A stretch of 64,000 bases of DNA from Bernardetia sp. ABR2-2B (lineage in GTDB: Bacteria; Bacteroidota; Bacteroidia; Cytophagales; Bernardetiaceae): contig NZ_CP147020.1 in the NCBI RefSeq assembly GCF_037126435.1, positions 4,036,001-4,100,000 of the forward strand, read 5' to 3'. Positions 34,312-41,743 of the stretch are shown in pieces (the stretch's first letter is position 1; each line of letters begins with the position of its first letter). A program made the position numbers and the translations under genes. Below the pieces are notes generated by a model, which made no database searches, was not told the DNA's origin, and worked only from the letters and a program-made list of their open reading frames with translations.

Positions 34312-34352
34312 AAAAAAACCTATCTATTTCTTTATGAAATAGATAGGTTTTT
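34312..34352. terminator. Bidirectional intrinsic terminator
   Basis: A 15-bp perfect stem (34316-34330 with 34336-34350) has T-runs on both strands. It lies just past the fbaB stop and upstream of ndh, so it ends fbaB transcription. Confidence 0.8.
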
Positions 34353-34375
34353 AGTTTTTATAAAAAGCTTAAAAA

Positions 34376-35452
34376 TTACGCAATAGTAATTCCTTCGTTC
34401 AAATAAACATCTTGAATAGCATTTAGAAGTTCCACACCTTCATTGAGTGGTCTTTGGAAAGCCTTACGACCAGAAATAAGACCAGCACCACCAGCACGTT
34501 TGTTGATAACGGCTGTTTTAACTGCTTCTGCCATATCTGATGCGCCAGAAGATGCTCCTCCAGAGTTAATCAAACCAATTCTGCCCATATAACAATTGGC
34601 TACTTGATAACGGCAAAGGTCAATAGGATTATCAGAAGAAAGCTCTGAATATACTTTTTTGTGTGTTTTTCCGAAATCAATATTATTAAAACCACCATTA
34701 TTTTCAGGTAATTTTTGTTTGATAATATCAGCTTGAATAGTTACTCCAATATGATTTGCTTGTGAAGTAAGGTCAGCAGCAACGTGATAATCTACTCCAT
34801 CTTTTTTGAAAGCACTATTACGAGCATAACACCAAAGAATAGTTGCCATTCCAAGTTCGTGCGCTCTTTCGAAAGCTGCAGCTACTTCTTGAATCTGACG
34901 AGTAGATTCTTCCGAACCAAAATAAATAGTTGCTCCAACAGCTACTGCACCCAAGTTCCAAGCTTCTTCTACCGAACCAAACATAATTTGGTCGTATTTA
35001 TTTGGATAAGTAAGAAGTTCGTTATGATTGATTTTTACAATAAATGGAATTTTGTGAGCATATTTTCTTGACATCAAAGCAAGGTTTCCATAAGTTGTCG
35101 CAACGGCATTACAACCTCCTTCGATAGCTAAATTAACGATATTTTCTGGGTCAAAATAATCTGGGTTTGGTGCAAACGATGCTCCTGCTGTATGTTCAAG
35201 ACCTTGATCAACTGGAAGAATAGAAACATAACCTGTATTAGCCAAACGACCCGAACCATAAAGCTGTCCCAAACTGCGCAATACTTGTGGGTTGCGATTT
35301 GAGTTAGCAAAAATTTTATCTACAAAATCAGGACTAGGAACGTGTAAACGCTCTTTAGAAATAGCAGGTGTAGAAAAATTAAGAAGAGTTTCAGAATCTT
35401 TACCTAAAAGTTCAGAAACACGGTCAGTAGAAAGATTTGCAGTATGCACCAT
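34376..35452 (-). CDS. fbaB: Class I fructose-bisphosphate aldolase, DhnA/FbaB type
   Basis: A 358-residue Schiff-base aldolase of glycolysis/gluconeogenesis. The family pattern is clear: [59 protein letters not shown] and [15 protein letters not shown] near the C-terminal phosphate-binding loop (the last also INSGGASSG). The ATG at 35452 matches the domain start; in-frame upstream codons encode a hydrophobic, unlike-family stretch. A -7 promoter core lies 102 nt upstream. It is the only aldolase in the window. Confidence 0.9.
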   Translation of the reverse strand: MVHTANLSTDRVSELLGKDSETLLNFSTPAISKERLHVPSPDFVDKIFANSNRNPQVLRSLGQLYGSGRLANTGYVSILPVDQGLEHTAGASFAPNPDYFDPENIVNLAIEGGCNAVATTYGNLALMSRKYAHKIPFIVKINHNELLTYPNKYDQIMFGSVEEAWNLGAVAVGATIYFGSEESTRQIQEVAAAFERAHELGMATILWCYARNSAFKKDGVDYHVAADLTSQANHIGVTIQADIIKQKLPENNGGFNNIDFGKTHKKVYSELSSDNPIDLCRYQVANCYMGRIGLINSGGASSGASDMAEAVKTAVINKRAGGAGLISGRKAFQRPLNEGVELLNAIQDVYLNEGITIA

Positions 35453-35553
35453 AAATAATTTGAGGAAAAATGACAGAAAATGAATTAGTAAAATCTTTGC
35501 TCTTATAAATAAGAGAATAAGGAAAATCAAGTAGATTTTTCTTAAAAGTGCTA

Positions 35554-35561
35554 CAAAGGTA
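35554..35561 (-). promoter_or_regulatory. Candidate -7 element for fbaB
   Basis: Reads TACCTTTG on the minus strand, matching TAnnTTTG, about 100 nt before the fbaB start. No convincing -33 TTG at the expected distance. Confidence 0.4.
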
Positions 35562-35611
35562 CAAATTTGAATTTAATTTTGAATAAAATTAAACCCAAAA
35601 ACTACTCAAAA

Positions 35612-35923
35612 CTATAATCTATCTGTGGATTTGGGAACATTATCTACGTCTTCTTCTGAATTTACTGGCTTACCTGTTTCACTTGCTTCATTTCTCCAAC
35701 CATATGGATTCGTATCAGCTGTTGCAATATTTTCATCCATTTCTCCATTTTCTACATCTTCGGTATAACTAACTGTTCCTTGTTGCCAACGAATAAGCTT
35801 AACTTCATCTTTGAATTTTTGTCTGTTCCCTTCAAAATGTGTTACTATTAAATCTGCTTTATTTTGAGCTTCTAGGTCTTTGGTCTCGCCGTTCTTATAA
35901 ACGACTATAAATGTAGATGCCAT
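35612..35923 (-). CDS. Small acidic protein of unknown function
   Basis: A 103-residue soluble protein. The first 60 residues form a compact beta-alpha-beta-like pattern (STFIVVYKNGETKDLEAQNKADLIVTHFEGNRQKFKDEVKLIRWQQG). The last 40 are acidic, low in complexity and probably disordered. No family is recognised. Divergent from the gene at 36158 by 234 bp. Confidence 0.5.
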   Translation of the reverse strand: MASTFIVVYKNGETKDLEAQNKADLIVTHFEGNRQKFKDEVKLIRWQQGTVSYTEDVENGEMDENIATADTNPYGWRNEASETGKPVNSEEDVDNVPKSTDRL

Positions 35924-36157
35924 AATTGATTTTGTTGAATGTTTTTTGATTTAATTAATTGAAATTTCTATACTTCAATAAACTAAAGTTAAAATGATTT
36001 GTTTTCATTCAGTTTTTTATCTTTTTGGTAAATTTTATTTTGACCCATTAAAGAGCTGAAAATTTTTTTTGATTTCATTGAATTGTATCAAAAAACTATT
36101 CTCTTACGTTTTAGGTTTTAAAAGGAAAACCTTAATGAAAATTTAATTTTATCTCTT

Positions 36158-37189
36158 ATGCGTACAGTCAATTTATTTTTTACTTTATTCTTCTCTCTCT
36201 CTCTAAGTCTATTTTTTACAAAAGCACTTGCCCAAAATCAAATAGTTGCTTGGCAAACGACTAGCACAGACGAAGCTTCTCAAAAGTATAGTGTTCATAA
36301 TTATGATAGACAAGGCAGACTAACAAGTGTGGAAGAGCCTTTACAAGAACTCAAAACAAACTATATTTATGATACACTCGCTCGTTTGAAAAGACTAGAT
36401 GTTTATACAACAGAAGGAATTGTAAAAGTAAACTATACTTATGGTTCAGAACCGACAACAACAATTATACATCCAGTTTGGGGAGAACAAAAACGAATTT
36501 CTTATAAAGACGAAAGAGGAAAAGTTACAGAAGAAAAAATTTATCATAATAAGAATCTTGTAAGACGAATTTTGTATTCTTATACAGCCTTTGATAGTCT
36601 TTTTGGTAGAGAAGTTGTCAATTTTTATGAACCTACAAAAGATGGTAAAATAACTCCTACTTTAGATTTTATTTTTAGTGGAAATAAGAAAATACAAAAT
36701 CCTGTTCATAAAAAGTATATTACTTATTTTGATGAAAATACACGTCAAAGAACGAAAGAAGTTGTATTTATAGATGACAAAAAGCCATTGGAAGATAAAA
36801 TCTATATCTATTCTAAAGGAGCCAATAATCAAGTATTATTGCAAAAAACACATTATACCAATTACGAAACAGATGCTCAAACGGTTATTTTTTATGCGTA
36901 TCAAGAAAAAACAAATATGCCGACTTTTGTCAGAACAGAAATGAGAAAAGGAGAAAATCTACTTTCCTATTTTAGTTTAGAATATATTTATCAAAATGGA
37001 ACATTATGGCAAACCATAAATCAAAACTTCGTAAGTCCGTTTGCTAACTCTGAAATTAAAACAAATCAGGCAAACACTTTTTTTACTAAGAAAGTATCTA
37101 TTTTCAAAGATGCCAAACTAATCAGAGAACGTCATTATGAAGGCGAAGTATTAAGTAAAACGATAGATTACCAATATACGAAAGTATAA
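36158..37189 (+). CDS. Exported protein with YD/RHS-like repeats
   Basis: A 343-residue protein with a signal peptide (MRTVNLFFTLFFSLSLSLFFTKALAQ). The mature part has repeated beta-hairpin-like units with Tyr/Asp-centred phrases (YDRQGRLTSVEEPLQELKTNYIYDTLARLKRLDVYT, YKDERGKVTEEKIYHNKNLVRRILYSYTAFD, KYITYFDENTRQRTKEV, LIRERHYEGEVLSKTIDYQY), like the YD/MORN-type repeats of Bacteroidota secreted proteins. No T9SS tail and no toxin domain is present. Location would be periplasm or outer membrane. Function unknown. Confidence 0.55.
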   Translation: MRTVNLFFTLFFSLSLSLFFTKALAQNQIVAWQTTSTDEASQKYSVHNYDRQGRLTSVEEPLQELKTNYIYDTLARLKRLDVYTTEGIVKVNYTYGSEPTTTIIHPVWGEQKRISYKDERGKVTEEKIYHNKNLVRRILYSYTAFDSLFGREVVNFYEPTKDGKITPTLDFIFSGNKKIQNPVHKKYITYFDENTRQRTKEVVFIDDKKPLEDKIYIYSKGANNQVLLQKTHYTNYETDAQTVIFYAYQEKTNMPTFVRTEMRKGENLLSYFSLEYIYQNGTLWQTINQNFVSPFANSEIKTNQANTFFTKKVSIFKDAKLIRERHYEGEVLSKTIDYQYTKV

Positions 37190-37208
37190 TAAAAAGAACA
37201 GAGTTTTG

Positions 37209-37216
37209 TATCTTTG
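37209..37216 (+). promoter_or_regulatory. Candidate -7 element for lipA
   Basis: TATCTTTG is a canonical Bacteroidota -7 core, about 85 nt before the lipA start. A matching -33 TTG is not obvious. Confidence 0.4.
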
Positions 37217-37301
37217 TATAAACACAGTAAATGCACTCAGAGGCATTTGAGAATATAAAATTACCTTAAATAGACAGCTTCAAAAACTGTCTTCTACTTA
37301 T

Positions 37302-38201
37302 ATGATAGAATTACCAGTTATAAACATAAACGACAAAAATAAAACTCCAGAACAGCTAAATGGCAAAAAACCAGATTGGTTGCGTGTGCGATTGCCTGTT
37401 GGAGAGAATTATAAGCAAGTAAATGAGCTTGTAAGCAAACATAACCTACACACCATCTGCCAAAGTGGAAACTGTCCGAATATGGGTGAATGTTGGGGCG
37501 CAGGTACGGCAACTTTTATGATTTTGGGAAATGTCTGTACTCGTGGTTGTTCTTTTTGTGCTGTTCAAACAGGAAGACCACCCGAATACGATACCGACGA
37601 ACCAAGAAGAGTAGCCGAAGCGATTAGTCTTATGAAGGTAAAACATGCAGTTATTACATCTGTAAATCGTGATGAACTCAAAGATAGAGGAGCAGAAATT
37701 TGGCATAATACTGTCAAACTCACAAAAGAACTTTCTCCATCAACGACCATCGAAACGCTTATTCCAGATACGAAAGCAAACTGGGAAGCCTTAGAAACGA
37801 TGATTTCGGCAGGTCAAGAAGTGGTTTCTCACAACATGGAAACTGTTGAAAAACTATATAAACGTGTACGTCCACAAGCTCGTTATGCACGTAGTTTGGA
37901 GCAAATTAAACGCACTAAAGAGTATGGAAAGCGAACCAAAACAGGAATTATGGTAGGTTTGGGAGAAACAAATGAGGAAGTTTTGAAAACAATGGACGAC
38001 CTTGTAGAAAATGGTTGTGATATTCTTACAATTGGACAATATATGCAGCCAACAAGAATGCACCTTGCTGTTACTGAATACGTTCACCCAGAAGTTTTTG
38101 ATTTCTATAAAGAAGAAGGGTTAAGACGTGGTTTGAAATATGTAGAGTCAGGAGCTTTGGTTCGCTCTTCTTACCATGCAGAAAGACATGTGAATGTTTA
38201 A
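37302..38201 (+). CDS. lipA: Lipoyl synthase
   Basis: A 299-residue radical-SAM enzyme that inserts two sulfurs into octanoylated E2 and GcvH proteins. The auxiliary cluster ligands Cys53, Cys58 and Cys64 ([12 protein letters not shown]) and the radical-SAM cluster Cys79, Cys83 and Cys86 (CTRGCSFC) are intact, as is the C-terminal RSSYHAE with the conserved Ser ligand. Length is normal. It has its own promoter core and a terminator downstream, so it is probably monocistronic; the partner lipB is not in the window. It serves the pyruvate dehydrogenase whose E1 alpha is encoded nearby. Confidence 0.95.
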   Translation: MIELPVININDKNKTPEQLNGKKPDWLRVRLPVGENYKQVNELVSKHNLHTICQSGNCPNMGECWGAGTATFMILGNVCTRGCSFCAVQTGRPPEYDTDEPRRVAEAISLMKVKHAVITSVNRDELKDRGAEIWHNTVKLTKELSPSTTIETLIPDTKANWEALETMISAGQEVVSHNMETVEKLYKRVRPQARYARSLEQIKRTKEYGKRTKTGIMVGLGETNEEVLKTMDDLVENGCDILTIGQYMQPTRMHLAVTEYVHPEVFDFYKEEGLRRGLKYVESGALVRSSYHAERHVNV

Positions 38202-38224
38202 AATTAGTTTTTTAATAAAATATC

Positions 38225-38266
38225 TATCCCTTTAACTAGAATAATCTCTAGTTAAGGGATATTTAA
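38225..38266 (+). terminator. Intrinsic terminator
   Basis: TATCCCTTTAACTAGA (38225-38240) pairs with TCTAGTTAAGGGATA (38247-38261) with one bulge, followed by a short T-run. It ends lipA. Confidence 0.65.
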
Positions 38267-38284
38267 TAATAAGCACTCTTTAGA

Positions 38285-39502
38285 ATGAATAAACTTTTAG
38301 TTAGGCAATTCTTTTTTACTTTTCTGTTTCTTAATCTTACTTTTTTAGCAAAATGTCAAGATGCAATATTAGATACTTTGAGTATAGATGCAGAAACATT
38401 AGAACCTTATCAAAGGAATAATAAATGGGGATTTGTAGATGCTAATGAAAAAGTTGTAATTGATTTAGTGTATGATAAAACATACCATTTTTATGAAGGA
38501 TTGGCGTTAGTAGTCAGCAATAATAAATGGGGCTTTATCAATAAGCTAGGTCAAGTTATTATTCCAATAAATTTAGAAAATGCTTATCCTTTCTCTGAGG
38601 GTTTGGCAATGATAACTCAAGAAGGTAAATATGGTTTTATAGATAAAACAGGGAAAATAGCAATTTCTTGTATTTATGAAGATGCAGATTATTTTTACGA
38701 AGGATTGGCTTTAGTATCTAATAACGAAGAGTATGGATTTATAAATAAGTTAGGAGAGGTGGTCATACCATTAACTTACAGAGATGCAGATTCATTTTCA
38801 GAAGGTTTAGCTCCAGTATCAAGTAAAAAGAAATATGGTTTCATAAATCAAACAGGAAAAACAGTAATTCCTTTCATATATGATGATGCTTGGCAGTTTT
38901 CAGAAGGGTTAGCTGCTGTATCAAAGAAAGAAAAGTATGGTTATATAAATAAAAAGATGGAAATAGTTATACCTTTTATTTATGATGATGCTTATTTATT
39001 TTTTGAAGGTTTAGCCTTCGTTGAGAAGGAAGGAAAGCATGGTTTTATAGATAAAGTAGGAAATATAGTTATAGAATTAGAATATGATAAAATTTTTAGA
39101 TTTGGAGAACACTTACCAGCTTTTTATAAAGTAAAAAATGATAATAAATATGGTTTTATAGATGCCAAAGGAGAAATCGTAATTCCAATAATATATGATT
39201 ATATCTCTGATTTTTTCAATGGATATGCTAAGATAAAAGGAGATTGGGGATATGGAATTATAAATACAAATGGAAAAGTAGTAATTTCTCCAAAGTATAA
39301 TTATGTATCCTATGTCAACAAAGATTTGGTTATAGTTAAAATGTACGATAAATATGGAGTAATAAACAAAAAAGGAAAAGTAATTATTCCAATAGAATAT
39401 GACAGGGTAAGTGATTTTGAAAATGGAGTTACAAAAGTAGAGAAAGAAGGAGAAGTTTTTTATATGAATGAAAAAGGAGAATGTATCAAGGGTTGTTCTT
39501 GA
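38285..39502 (+). CDS. Exported WG-repeat protein
   Basis: A 405-residue protein with a signal peptide (MNKLLVRQFFFTFLFLNLTFLAKCQ) and ten full WG repeats plus a partial eleventh, about 33 residues each. Each unit has the form (K)(W/Y/H)GF(I/V)(D/N)xxG(K/E)(V/I)(V/I)IPxxYDDaxxFxEGLAxV. Repeats 1-6 are the best conserved; repeat 9 and the last are eroded. WG repeats are typical of Bacteroidota surface or periplasmic proteins of mostly unknown role, probably protein interaction. No T9SS tail or lipobox. Confidence 0.85.
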   Translation: MNKLLVRQFFFTFLFLNLTFLAKCQDAILDTLSIDAETLEPYQRNNKWGFVDANEKVVIDLVYDKTYHFYEGLALVVSNNKWGFINKLGQVIIPINLENAYPFSEGLAMITQEGKYGFIDKTGKIAISCIYEDADYFYEGLALVSNNEEYGFINKLGEVVIPLTYRDADSFSEGLAPVSSKKKYGFINQTGKTVIPFIYDDAWQFSEGLAAVSKKEKYGYINKKMEIVIPFIYDDAYLFFEGLAFVEKEGKHGFIDKVGNIVIELEYDKIFRFGEHLPAFYKVKNDNKYGFIDAKGEIVIPIIYDYISDFFNGYAKIKGDWGYGIINTNGKVVISPKYNYVSYVNKDLVIVKMYDKYGVINKKGKVIIPIEYDRVSDFENGVTKVEKEGEVFYMNEKGECIKGCS

Positions 39503-39691
39503 TTATAACTATAAATAAATAGAATTTCCTAACTTTGAGTAGCTTTTGAGGAAGTTGTTTAAGAATAAGAAAGTTATCCCCATATATTTCCAAACGTATA
39601 TAGAAATTTAGTTTTTTATGTATGATTTATTTTAAATAGGTCATTCTCAAAGGGCAGACTGTCTACTGAAAACTAAAAACACTTGCAATAT

Positions 39692-39725
39692 CACTACAAA
39701 CGGTCTGCTCTACGAGGCTGACCTA
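39692..39725 (+). repeat. Dispersed 34-bp repeat, copy 2
   Basis: See copy at 7687-7720. The centre can form a wobble-containing stem, GGTCT with AGGCT. It is inside a 127-bp segment bordered by 9-bp inverted repeats (ATTCTCAAA at 39643-39651, TTTGAGAAT at 39761-39769). Confidence 0.6.
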
Positions 39726-39794
39726 CATAGAAATGATAATAATAATCACTCTTAAACAGGTTTGAGAATTAAAAAACACTAATCAATCAAAAAA

Positions 39795-40253
39795 ATGAAA
39801 AAAATAATATTTACTCTTTCCATATTCAGTTTGTCAATCTCTCTAATTTCGTGCAACGAAACGAAAAAAAGTGATGAGATAAAAAATACGGAAAGTATAG
39901 AAACAGCAGAATATACTCCCAAACAAAAAATAGAAAAACTTGATGCCGTCGATTTTAATCAAAAAATGACAGAGTTGAGGGTTTATAATATTGTTGATGT
40001 CAGGACAGCAGAAGAGTTTGCACAAGCAAGTATTCCGAGTGCTAAAAACATTAATATAAATGATGATTCTTTTGAAAAAAAGTTGGACAAACTTGAGCGT
40101 ATAAAACCTATTCTGATTTATTGCAAATCAGGTGGAAGAAGCGCAAAAGCTGTAAAAAAAGCTAAGGAAATGGGTTTTGAACGCATCATCGAATTAGATG
40201 GTGGAATGGAAAGTTGGAAGGCTGCCAAAATGAAAGCTGCACATGCTATTTAG
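39795..40253 (+). CDS. Rhodanese-like lipoprotein
   Basis: A 152-residue predicted lipoprotein (lipobox SLISC) with one rhodanese domain. The substrate loop carries the catalytic cysteine in CKSGGRSA, preceded by YNIVDVRTAEEFAQASIPSAKNIN. This is a single-domain rhodanese of the GlpE/PspE type, which moves sulfur from thiosulfate or similar donors to thiol acceptors. The lipid anchor places it in the periplasm. The ATG is 11 bp from the previous sequence and has no obvious SD. A close paralogue follows at 40438. Confidence 0.82.
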   Translation: MKKIIFTLSIFSLSISLISCNETKKSDEIKNTESIETAEYTPKQKIEKLDAVDFNQKMTELRVYNIVDVRTAEEFAQASIPSAKNININDDSFEKKLDKLERIKPILIYCKSGGRSAKAVKKAKEMGFERIIELDGGMESWKAAKMKAAHAI

Positions 40254-40310
40254 TAATTGATGTTATACAATAATAAAATTTCTGAATACTTATTGCATGA
40301 ATGAACGAAA

Positions 40311-40330
40311 CCCACGATTTTAATCGTGGG
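40311..40330. repeat. Perfect hairpin between the rhodanese genes
   Basis: CCCACGATT and AATCGTGGG flank a 2-nt loop; there is no T-run, so it is more likely a small palindromic repeat than a terminator. Confidence 0.55.
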
Positions 40331-40437
40331 AAAATAGAACTTACGATTTTTCCATAACCTTTAGTTATAGATTTTGCTTTCTAACTGCCTAATGTAGTTA
40401 ATAATTAAAAATAAATTCAGACAAAAACACACATGCC

Positions 40438-40866
40438 ATGAAATATACATTTCTTATCATCTTCATTTTTAGTTTATTATTTTCTTGCACAAATAAAGCT
40501 GAACAAAATAATTCAGCAGAAGAATCTTCAACCCAAAAAATAGAAAAACTAATTCCCCAAGACTTTGCCGTTGAGATGACGGAAGTAGGAACATTTAATC
40601 TTATTGATGTCAGAACACCTCAAGAGTACAATCAAGGTAGTATTTCTAATGCAAAAAATATCAATTTCAATAATTCTAATTTTGAAGAGCAATTAAATAA
40701 ACTAGAAAAAGACAAACCAATTTTTCTTTACTGTAAATCGGGTGGGCGTAGTGCAAAAGCTGTAGAAAAAGCAAAAGAAATGGGTTTTGAACGCATCATC
40801 GAACTAGAAGGAGGAATAGAGAAATGGAAAGATTCTAATGTTGAAACAAATCATAATATTGAATAG
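40438..40866 (+). CDS. Rhodanese-like lipoprotein (paralogue)
   Basis: A 142-residue lipoprotein (lipobox LLFSC) with a single rhodanese domain and the same active loop CKSGGRSAKAVEKAKEMGFERIIEL as the previous gene. The mature domains are clearly related (VRT...EEF/EY, KPI, CKSGGRSAKAV), whereas the signal peptides and linkers differ. This points to an older tandem duplication. They are 185 bp apart with a hairpin between, so each may have its own promoter. Confidence 0.82.
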   Translation: MKYTFLIIFIFSLLFSCTNKAEQNNSAEESSTQKIEKLIPQDFAVEMTEVGTFNLIDVRTPQEYNQGSISNAKNINFNNSNFEEQLNKLEKDKPIFLYCKSGGRSAKAVEKAKEMGFERIIELEGGIEKWKDSNVETNHNIE

Positions 40867-41091
40867 AAATTTGAAATTGTAACTATTTTTATAAAAAGTA
40901 TAAATATTTATTTTTTAGATTCGGTTTTTAGATAATACATTTTTTTAGATTGGTTTGAATAATAAATTTATATGTATTACCTTTACGAAGTAAATGTATA
41001 AAATTCTGTCATTTTCAAAAAGACAGAGGCGTTATCTGAAAAGCCTTACGAGTAAGAAAAAACTATCATATTTATTTAAATTAATACTACT

Positions 41092-41511
41092 ATGTTGAAA
41101 AGAATAGCTTTTGTTGTTTCTTTGTTCGCTATAATCAGTCTTTCTAGTTGTACTCAGAGATTAGTGGATTTTACAGTTATAAGTTCTAAAAATGTCGATT
41201 TAAATCTTGACAAATCAAAAGGTAAAAAAGTAGTTGGTAAGAAAAGCTACTTCTTAGGTTTTGGTTGGAACGTAAAAGATGCTATGGATAAAGCTATAGA
41301 AAGTGGTGGAAAAGGATATGACTTACTCATTGATGGAGTAGTAAAATCTGTTAGTTATCCGTTTGTCTCTGTTGTAGTTGTTGAAGGAACAGCTATGAAC
41401 TCTTCTCAAATGAAGAAATCAATGGGAGCTGCAAACTATGAGAAATGGTTGCGAGGTCAAAACGTATTTGACCCAGCTACTGCTCCAGTTCAAGAAGAAG
41501 TAGCTGAGTAA
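41092..41511 (+). CDS. TRL-like lipoprotein
   Basis: A 139-residue small lipoprotein (lipobox LSSC) of unknown function. The mature part (VDFTVISSKNVDLNLDKSKGKKVVGKKSYFLGFGWNVKDAMDKAIESGGKGYDLLIDGVVKSVSYP) resembles the TRL-like (tRNA-associated locus) lipoprotein family. It stands alone, with a terminator after it, between the rhodanese genes and tex. Confidence 0.5.
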   Translation: MLKRIAFVVSLFAIISLSSCTQRLVDFTVISSKNVDLNLDKSKGKKVVGKKSYFLGFGWNVKDAMDKAIESGGKGYDLLIDGVVKSVSYPFVSVVVVEGTAMNSSQMKKSMGAANYEKWLRGQNVFDPATAPVQEEVAE

Positions 41512-41539
41512 ATAGCACTTTTTCTATTGTATTTTTCAG

Positions 41540-41577
41540 AAAAAGCATAGTTACTATAGTGTAGCTATGCTTTTTTT
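41540..41577 (+). terminator. Intrinsic terminator
   Basis: A stem of about 13 bp (left AAAAGCATAG from 41540, right CTATGCTTTT) ends in seven Ts. It closes the TRL-like gene and precedes tex. Confidence 0.8.
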
Positions 41578-41674
41578 GTGCCTTTAATTTCCCTTGTACT
41601 CAATTTTCATATCAAAAACTGACTTATCTGTATTTGACAAGGTGTTTTTATACAAATAATTCATATTTTTTTCG

Positions 41675-41682
41675 TATTTTTG
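41675..41682 (+). promoter_or_regulatory. Candidate -7 element for tex
   Basis: TATTTTTG fits TAnnTTTG and is 61 nt before the tex start. No -33 TTG is clear. Confidence 0.35.
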
Positions 41683-41743
41683 CTTATACAATTAGCAAAT
41701 TATTTTCATTTTTCCGACTTTAATAAGAAGAATAAACAAGATT

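Noticed and set aside
40311..40330. Rho-independent terminator between the rhodanese genes
   Set aside because: Stem is perfect but no T-run follows on either strand, so a small palindromic repeat is preferred.
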